A stretch of DNA of 64,000 bases from Periplaneta americana (taxonomy: Eukaryota > Arthropoda > Insecta > Blattodea > Blattidae). Where the stretch lies: the NCBI RefSeq assembly GCF_040183065.1, contig NC_091123.1, forward strand, positions 113,868,821 through 113,932,820, given 5' to 3'. The position numbers and the translations under genes were made by a program. Below, one piece after another: positions 48,201 to 57,176 of the stretch. A model generated the notes under the pieces. That model had not been told where the DNA came from and made no database searches. It saw nothing but the letters and a program-made list of their open reading frames with translations. Position 1 is the first letter of the stretch. Each line of letters opens with the position of its first letter.

Positions 48201-51200
48201 CTGAATAATCTGTTATTACTTTCTCCCTCATTAAAACTTAAATGTTCACTTATTTTTAATTTATTATATTGTATATTATACATATATAAAGTTATTCAAA
48301 AGTAAGTTCCCTTTTTGAAATGGTAATAAGTTCGTCAAATTTTGAGAATTCACAAAAATAAAAACACCAATTTGTTCGTAAAGAAATGGGATTTTATCAT
48401 CATCATTGTTCTTGCAGGTATTAGGCCTAGTGGCCTGTTCCGGTCTCTGTCCATCTTTTCAGGGGGTGTCCCAAAGATCGTCTTCCATGTGGTATATAGC
48501 GGAGAATTTGTCTTGGGAGTCTGGAGCGATCCATCCTATTAACATGGTTAAGCCATTTTTGTCTATAGATTTTATTAAAACATGAAAAAATTAAATGACC
48601 ATCACCGTGTTGTTCATTAAGAAATAGTTTTTCTTCTATGCTATTAGTAAGCACATTCCTAGGGATGTTTTCAATGACATCCGGTATTGGTTGTTTCATT
48701 TCCTCACATGTAGTAGGTCTACTAAAGAATACCTTTTAATGCTGGTATTGCAAAGTCTTGCAACATTTGAAAATATCGCTGCCCGGTTACTGTCACTGTT
48801 TCTGTTTATCCGTTTTCAATTTCTTCATAGAAATACGGTTCTGTTATGAAATGTGACGTAAAACCACATCATACAGTAACCTTGTAAAGGTAAAACCATT
48901 GTAAAAATTATTAAAATCACTTTCCTACTGCCTCTGTATTCTGAACAACAATTATTGTTTATACAAGCATGACACAGTTACCACAGCAAAGAAACGCGCA
49001 TCAATAAGAACCCCAAACTTTCTAAACAGTAATGGTACCTACAATATATGAAACCAAACTGCTTATATGTACAGAAGATATAGTTGTTTCAAAATGGGAA
49101 TTTACTTTTGAATAACCTTATATGTATTCTATTTTTTCAGCGTTCATTTATTATAAACAGACAACTCGAGAGTTTAATTTTGTAACAATAAATTCAATGA
49201 TGTAGAGATGATTATTTATAATATACACTAACAGTCAAAAGTTTTCGATCACCTATCACAACTATGGATTTGTGATTAAAACAGGGATTTCGTTTTGAAT
49301 ATTGTATCATATCATAATGCTAGAGAGAGAAAATATTTATTTTGTTCGTACATTGAAATAAAGTATATAGTTGTTTTCATAGCTGATCAAAAACTTTAGA
49401 CTGGTAGTGTATATTGAGACGCAATATTTGCAATCCTGTTTCTTAGGTCATAACATTTAATCCAAACTTTTTAAAAACTGACAGACTGAAGTTAGCAATA
49501 AAATTGTACAACAAGTATCGAATAGAATACCTATAACTTTCCGGCTGTCAATACCATAATTATTTTTCATGTAGTCACAGCAAGGTTCGTAGTGCTTTTC
49601 TTCTTCATGTCTACTTCATTCAACCAGGTTTACAGATCTTTCGAACCATACACTTGGATCCATGATGTAAATTTTGTTGTTCTCTCTCTCTTTCTATCTC
49701 TCCCAATTATAACCACATCTGCTCTTTTAATTGAACCTGTGCTCGAAGAGCATGTAACTTCCTTGTAGATCTCATATTTCTTAGTCATCTTGGAAGAATT
49801 AACAATGGAACTTCTTATTCTGTGATACCTGTTTCTCAGAAATTAATCTTCTTTACAAAAACCAAGTACATGAGAAGCTGTTACTGTAGATTAGTGGGTA
49901 GTGTGTTGGACTATAATCCTTTGGACCTGGGTTTGATTTCCAATGAATCCCTGATTTATTACTTGTGTCTGGCAAGCCCGTAGTCCAGGTAACACAGGAG
50001 TTTTTTTCGTAAGCTCTGGTTTTCCTGTGGCATTCCACCAAATCTCCATTGTCATCCCATCTCATCGTGGATATAGTGTAGACCAGCCTCCTATGGCGGA
50101 TCCTGTGCATCGACTCTGTTGATACTGGCTTCATATGGGTGAATGACAAAGAGTGAAATGCCTGCCATTAGTAAAAAACAATATATGAGCAAGGTTTCTA
50201 TTTCTCTCCAAGCTCTCCAGCAGTTTATTTGTTTACTTGGCTTCTGCCAGGAACATTTCTGATGGCAGTTACATTTATTGATTTAGAGTACCTTAATATT
50301 ATTGAGAAGACGATAAGCGAATTTTGATTGTAATCTACGAATTTGCTTTAGGCTATTCTGCAAAATTTGTAACACTGAGTAATCTGTTGATAATCTGAGC
50401 AAAAAAAAAAAAATCCCTGAACACTTTTCATTATTTATAACTGCTTCTGATCTATTTTTGTTTCATTTAAAAAACAATGGACAATTTAATTCAAAACACA
50501 ATTCATTCCTCCTAACCACGTATGGGAATTTCAATCTAATTCTGATTGATTGTAATTTGTTTATACTATGTGAATTTTGAATTCTGTCTTCCTTCTCTAT
50601 AATCTGAATTTTTGGTAATTCGAGCCTCTGTCCCATCCAACTTGAATTATCGAGAATCTACTGTGTACTTAATTCCAAATGGCCTTTAAGGAACCTGGAG
50701 GTTCATTGCCGCCCTCACATAAGCCTGCTGCCAATCCCTAGCCCAAGCAAGATTAATTTAGTCTTTAGCATCATATCCCAATTTCCTCAAATCCATTTTA
50801 ATATTATCCTTCCATCTATGTCTCAGCCTTCCCAAAGTCTTTCTCCCTCAGATCTCCCAACTAACACACTATATGCATTTCTGTTTCCACTCATACGTGC
50901 TACATGCTCTGCCCATCTCAAAAGTCTGAATTTAATGTTCCTAATTATGTCAGGTGAAGAATACAGTGCAGTTCTGCGTTGTATAACTTCATTCTACTGT
51001 AACTTCTTCCCTCTTACTCCCAAATATTTTCCTAAGCAGTATTTTTTTATTTATTTTATTTATTTATTATTTATTTATTTAACCTGGTAGAGATAAGGCC
51101 ATCAGGCCTTCTTTTCCCCTCTACCAGGGGATACAGTATCTACTGTGTATATATAATTTTTTCTTCCTCCTCCTCCTGTAATGGTTTACTTTTGGTTGTT

Positions 51201-54200
51201 TATGTCGTTTATTTTTTGTTGTCTATTATTAAGTGCTTTGAATTTGGTATCTATACTTTTTAAGTTACCTCTGATAGAGATTCTAACTGATCTGTACATC
51301 TATTATCCAACAGTAGATCTCACTTGACGATATGTGTCAGAGGAAGAACAATTGTTTGCATACATCTGAAGTCTGATTAGTGTAATATGTGTAGTCGGTC
51401 ATGTATACAATAGAGGGGGAAAGGAACTGGCCATCCTATTCCATTATCTCCTGGCCTAGTTGCTCATGAGTTATGCTTTATTGGTATCAGACCTGTTTTT
51501 GGACAGTTGACTAAACAACAACTTTGTGAGAATGAGGTTAAATAGATTTTATTATTTATGGCTAGTTATAAGTACATTGATTCTTTGGCTTTACTGCCAT
51601 TTGTATTGTCACAGAATAAATATATTTCTCTGGGATATCTCCAAACTGGATAGTAAAAATTCTGTTTCTTTGATGCAGGTGGGCTGATTCTACATTGTGG
51701 CATCAGGGTGCTCTTGTGAAACACTGCAAGGAATTATATAAGGCAGAAGGTATTTCAAATGCTGCTGAACCAGGAAACCAGACTCATGCTAGATTTTATG
51801 TAAGTATTGGACTGGTTATAGATTCATTAAAATTCAGCTAGTATTCATTGTAATGGCAAATAGTTCCGGTCTCCTTGGGTGATTTATAGTTTGTGAATAG
51901 AGTTGAGTATGTATTTAATGCATGTTTACATAACCTTATGGCTTGTAGCAAACGTCCAACTGCAATGCACACACCCCAGGTTTTTTATAGTAGTTAGAAT
52001 TCAAGAGTCTATTTAGGTAGTCTTTATTTTAACCATCTCCGCTACTGCAATACTATTACCATCATTGTCACCATCAACAAAGCCACCTACGTAGCTCAGT
52101 TGGCAGAGGTGCTTGTCTACTGATCTGGAGCTGTCCTTTTTTATTTTTTATTTTTATTTTTAGTATTTATTTATTTAACCTGGTAGAGATAAGGCCGTCA
52201 GGCATTCTCTGCCCCTCTACCAGGGGATTACAAATATAACATGAACAATAAAATTACAATTATTGTCCTTGGACATGGCTTAGATTCCCTTTTGGGGTGA
52301 TTCAGGTTGGATTGTACACGACAGACAGACAGGCATACATACATACATAGAAATAGATGGCATTCCCAAAACCACTTTTTTGATAACAGGGATGCTAAAA
52401 TCTTGAAATCAGTTTTTGCAGCATCACAATACTTTCTGTTTATATATGTTGTTGTTGTTGTTGTTCTTGTTCCAATGTCTCGCATCTAGCAATGAAACCA
52501 TTAGCATTCGTGCTCTCCAATACTTCTGGGCTACAGTATCTTCTGGGGTGTAAGGGATAGTGATGCGTCTCCTATAGCCTCTCCTATCCAAATCCCAACC
52601 TCTACCTGCTCGTGGTACACCCTGCTTTATCGAATGAGGATATGGGGACCGAGTAACAGCGGTATAACTGTATCATCTCAATGGAGGAAATGCCATTAAA
52701 TATTCTAATAAATCGCTGGCCTGTCATGGCATGGAAGGACGTCCCCCAAGTGGTGGATGGGGGAAGGTCGTAGATTTACTTATGTAATCCTCCCAGCTAG
52801 GTCCGAGGGACCCAATGACCAAAGACGGATGCGTTCCTCCATTCATATTGGGGGTTTTTTTCGAGCAATGTAACTGCCAAAATGTAAAACTGGTGCCCGG
52901 TAAAAACAGTTATGATCCTACCAAAAGATCATGAGAATGTGTCCTAAGTTTCAAGATTCCGGAGGTAAAACTGTCCCCTATCAGATCTCCAGGTGGGGAC
53001 AACTTTAGACACATCTCATCGAGGAAACTCTGTTTATATATTGTATAATGAGAAAGTAAAAAATATGTTTAACATTCTGCCACAGTTTTAAAAATATTAC
53101 ATTACTACAGTAATAATGTGACGAGAACTTCTGATACTCAAAATGGGACACTTGCTAATACCACAGTTTTGCAGAAAACTTCCTCTCTTAGTCGTACAAC
53201 ATTCAGTACCCGAAGTAGAATTTAATTCTTTAATTTTAAACTAATGTGAACACAATGCAGCATAACTATTTAAGATTTATCACATATAAATAAAATTGAA
53301 AACCGGACGTAATAAAGATTGTAAGTGCCAAAGAGAAAATCCTTAGAAAACAGAGCTTCCCTGTGCAACTAGTAATATCATATATTTTGCACATATATCC
53401 TCCTAAGTCCTGAAATATAGTATACTATACCATACTTCATACATGATTATGATATAAGATGTATGTGCAGAGACTCGAAGTACAGTATAATATACCTGCA
53501 TTTGTGCCATAACTGTAACCTGCAGAATTTTTTCAGCATTTTTCCTCGTGTCAGTGACTTTCTTTTTTTTGAAGTGTAGAATTATATAGAACTTTAAACA
53601 TAAAAAGGAAAGGGCAAAGGACAAATTTTACAGTCCATACAAAAGAAACCAAATGACCTGGAAATGTACAAAAACTTGCCCAGACATGTTCAAACATATT
53701 TAAAAAGAGCCAGAACAGATCACATTGTCACACAGTTGTACCTACATTGATTTCACCTTTCTGAGACTCCTACTTGTCTGTAATGTAATAATCATAATGA
53801 AGATCTGGAACACATTCTTCTACATTGTCCATCCATAAACCACATAAGAAGTAAATTAATTAAAATCATCAGTACCAGTTGCAGAAGACACAGCTTTGCA
53901 GTATATATTGACTACACCCCAACTCTGGCTACTAGCATCAGGCATCTATAATGAATATTGATCAAAATACCCCTCATTTCTCATGAAAAACAATAACTGA
54001 AAACTCTACAGAGGACTATAGTGGATCTTATGTTGTCAGCAAACAGCTGAATACATTAAGAAGATTGATTGATTTAAACATAAAACAACAAATGTCTCAG
54101 GACGCAGGAGGCTATTTATTTATTCTGGTGAAGTTAGGGCCATCAGGCCTTCTCTTCCACACCACCAGAAATACAAATCCAATAATATAAATAAATAAAT

Positions 54201-57122
54201 AAATAAATAGAAAAATCACACTATAAACAAAGTAAAGCTACACAAAAATATACACAGGTTGCAGTGACACAAACTTTGAGTGATTAAGTATCATAATTAA
54301 TTATATCCTAATTAATTAACGAACATAAACAACAAACTTGCAATTTTAATCGAGAGTATAAAACACAAATTGACACTTCTAGCAATACCTAAAAACAATG
54401 AGGTAAGACAAAGTTTTGCAATTTAACTTTGAATTGTGATAAAGTCAGGCAGTCCCTGACGTCAGTAGGTAACGAATTCCAGAAGTGAGGTATTTTTACA
54501 TTATAGGAGGATGAGTATAAAGGTGTTCTGTGATGAGGAATAGAAAGAAATACTTGATGCGGGTTTTGAAGAGTTGTAAAAGATTGAAAGCACAATAGCA
54601 GATAAAGTATGCATGTTTCTAAATAGAAGATACAGTGAATGTATTGTTCTTCGTTCTTCGTAACTGGAGGGAAGGTGTTATATGGTCAAATTACGAGTAT
54701 TGCAGATGAATCATATGCACACATTATGAACATGTTGTAGTCTCTCAGCTAAGAGTGAACTTACATTAGTTAGCAAGGATTCGCAATAATCAAAATGGGG
54801 CATTACAAGCGTCTGAATAAGATTCTTTTTTAGACTAAGTTGTTATTTTCTAATGCCAGGCGTTTGACAATTAAGTCATTTGACCTCTTGCACTCCAATA
54901 TTTTTCAAAGATATTATATATTCTTTTATATGTAACAAGGAGCAAAGTAGAGAAAATATTTTTTTGCAAGTGTGTGTTACCTGAGCGTTCCAATTTAGAT
55001 CACTGTTATAAAAATGACAAGGTTTTTAACTGTTTCACTGTATTCAACAATAGTTGCATTTAATATTATATGTGGTACAGTACTACTATCGAGAGTGCTA
55101 CGTAGGCGAGTATGTGCCATTACGATTGCTTGTGATTTCTCTGGATTTAACCTTAATCCAAATTTATGTGCCCACAGTGAAATCGAATTCAAGTCTTCGT
55201 TTATTTTATTACTAATCTCATGATGGAAATGCAAATAAATTTGCAAGTCGTCAGCATACATATGGTATCTGCAGTGCTTTATCATTTCAGTCATGTCCTT
55301 AATATAGATCATGAAGAGTAAAGGCCCGAGCACTGATCCTTGTTGAATTTCAGACTTTATGACATACCATTTCGCTTGCAATGACACATTGTTGACGTTC
55401 GCGAAGGTAAGATTCAAATGAAGTAATGTAACTTTCAGAAAGATTCAGAAGTCTTAATTTACATAATAGAAGGTGCGTGTCTACTGTATTAAATGCCTTA
55501 CTGAAGTCAAGTAATGTCAGTAATGTTAATTTGCGTTCATGCGTGGCTTCATGTATATCCTCATTGACTTTTAATAGTGCTGTAGTCATACTGTGTCCAT
55601 TTCTGAATCTGGATTGGTATTCATCAAGTAAGATATGTTCGGTTATTTAGTTCATTAGTTGTTTGTGAACAAAATACGTTCCAGTTTGATAGAGCAGGTA
55701 GGATTCTATGGGAGAAACTGGTTCTAAATAAAATTACAATGGGACTTCCCCTTTTTTTCTTACTGAATTACCTATACTCTATTTTGGAAAACTAGAGCTT
55801 TTGATAGAGCAGGTAGGATTCTATGGGAGAAGCTAGGTTCTAAATAAAATTACAATGGGACTTATCCTTTTTTCTTACTGAAATACCTATACTCTATTTT
55901 TGAAAAACTAATTTTCAAAGATATTGGCACTTACAGACTTTATATCCAGTCTTCAATTACAGAAAAGGAACAAAATTACATTACTCACAACACAAAATTA
56001 TAGTCCACTTATAACACAGCTATTGGGCATGTGTTTTTGGTGAATGAATTTCTGTAAAAAGTTTCATATTCTCCTTCAAGAAATTGAATAAAACAGGAAA
56101 TTATATTAGAAATTAACTTCAGTGATTAACAGTGCTTTCAGTGTGTCAACCTTCAATTTTGTTTTTTCTGATGTCCATATTTTGTTCATTCTGGCAAAAA
56201 CTTTTTCTGCAGGAACATTTGTTCCAGGCAGATGCAAACAAAATTCTATAATTTTAGCAATATGTCTGAATGACAGTTGTTTATAGGATAAATGCTGGAA
56301 CATTTCTATCTATCACATACGGACTCCTTTCTCCTGTCTATTCTGTTGAGTAACTAACAAATTGAATCACATAAACATTTTCTTTGAACATGGCCTTGTC
56401 ATCAGTGTTGGAATTGCCAGAAACATTTGTGATGATATTTATACACATTTCAATATCATTCCATTTTTTCAATTTCCAACAAAACGGGAGTTATACATTG
56501 GTTATTAGAGGAGAAAAATTCGCTCCAGCACTGGGAATCGAATACCTCTCTAGTATTTTTTCCTTTGTGGCCTTACTCCATGTTCAACATTTTGTCGACA
56601 TATATTAAGTCAACTGCCATTATACAAGGAGTGCACTCAATTGAGTGACTTGGTGACCGGGATTCCACAGTATATAATTATATGCACTCTTGAGCGAAGA
56701 ATCTACGTGAAGATTAATTTTTAGTCCTACAGAATTTATCTGTTATGGCAACAATGGTTATTAGAGGAGAAAAATTCGCTCTGGCACCGGGGATAGAATC
56801 TGTGTCCTTGGTTCTACGTACCAAGCACTCTAACTACTGAGCTACTCCGAAGTTTAATCCACAGTACTGTATCGAATCGTCCTCCTCTAGTGTTTTTCCC
56901 TTTGTGACCTTACTCCATGCTCGACATTATGTTGACATATATTAAGTCAACTGCCATTATACAAGGAGCGCATATATATATCGAAGAATCTATGTAAAGA
57001 TTAATTTTTAGTCCTACAGAATTTATCTGTTATGGTAACAATGGTTATTAGAGGAGAAAAATTCGCTCCAGTGGCAGGGATCGAACATGAGTCCTTGGTT
57101 CTACATACCAAGCGTTCTAACA

Positions 57123-57176
<54 letters not shown>

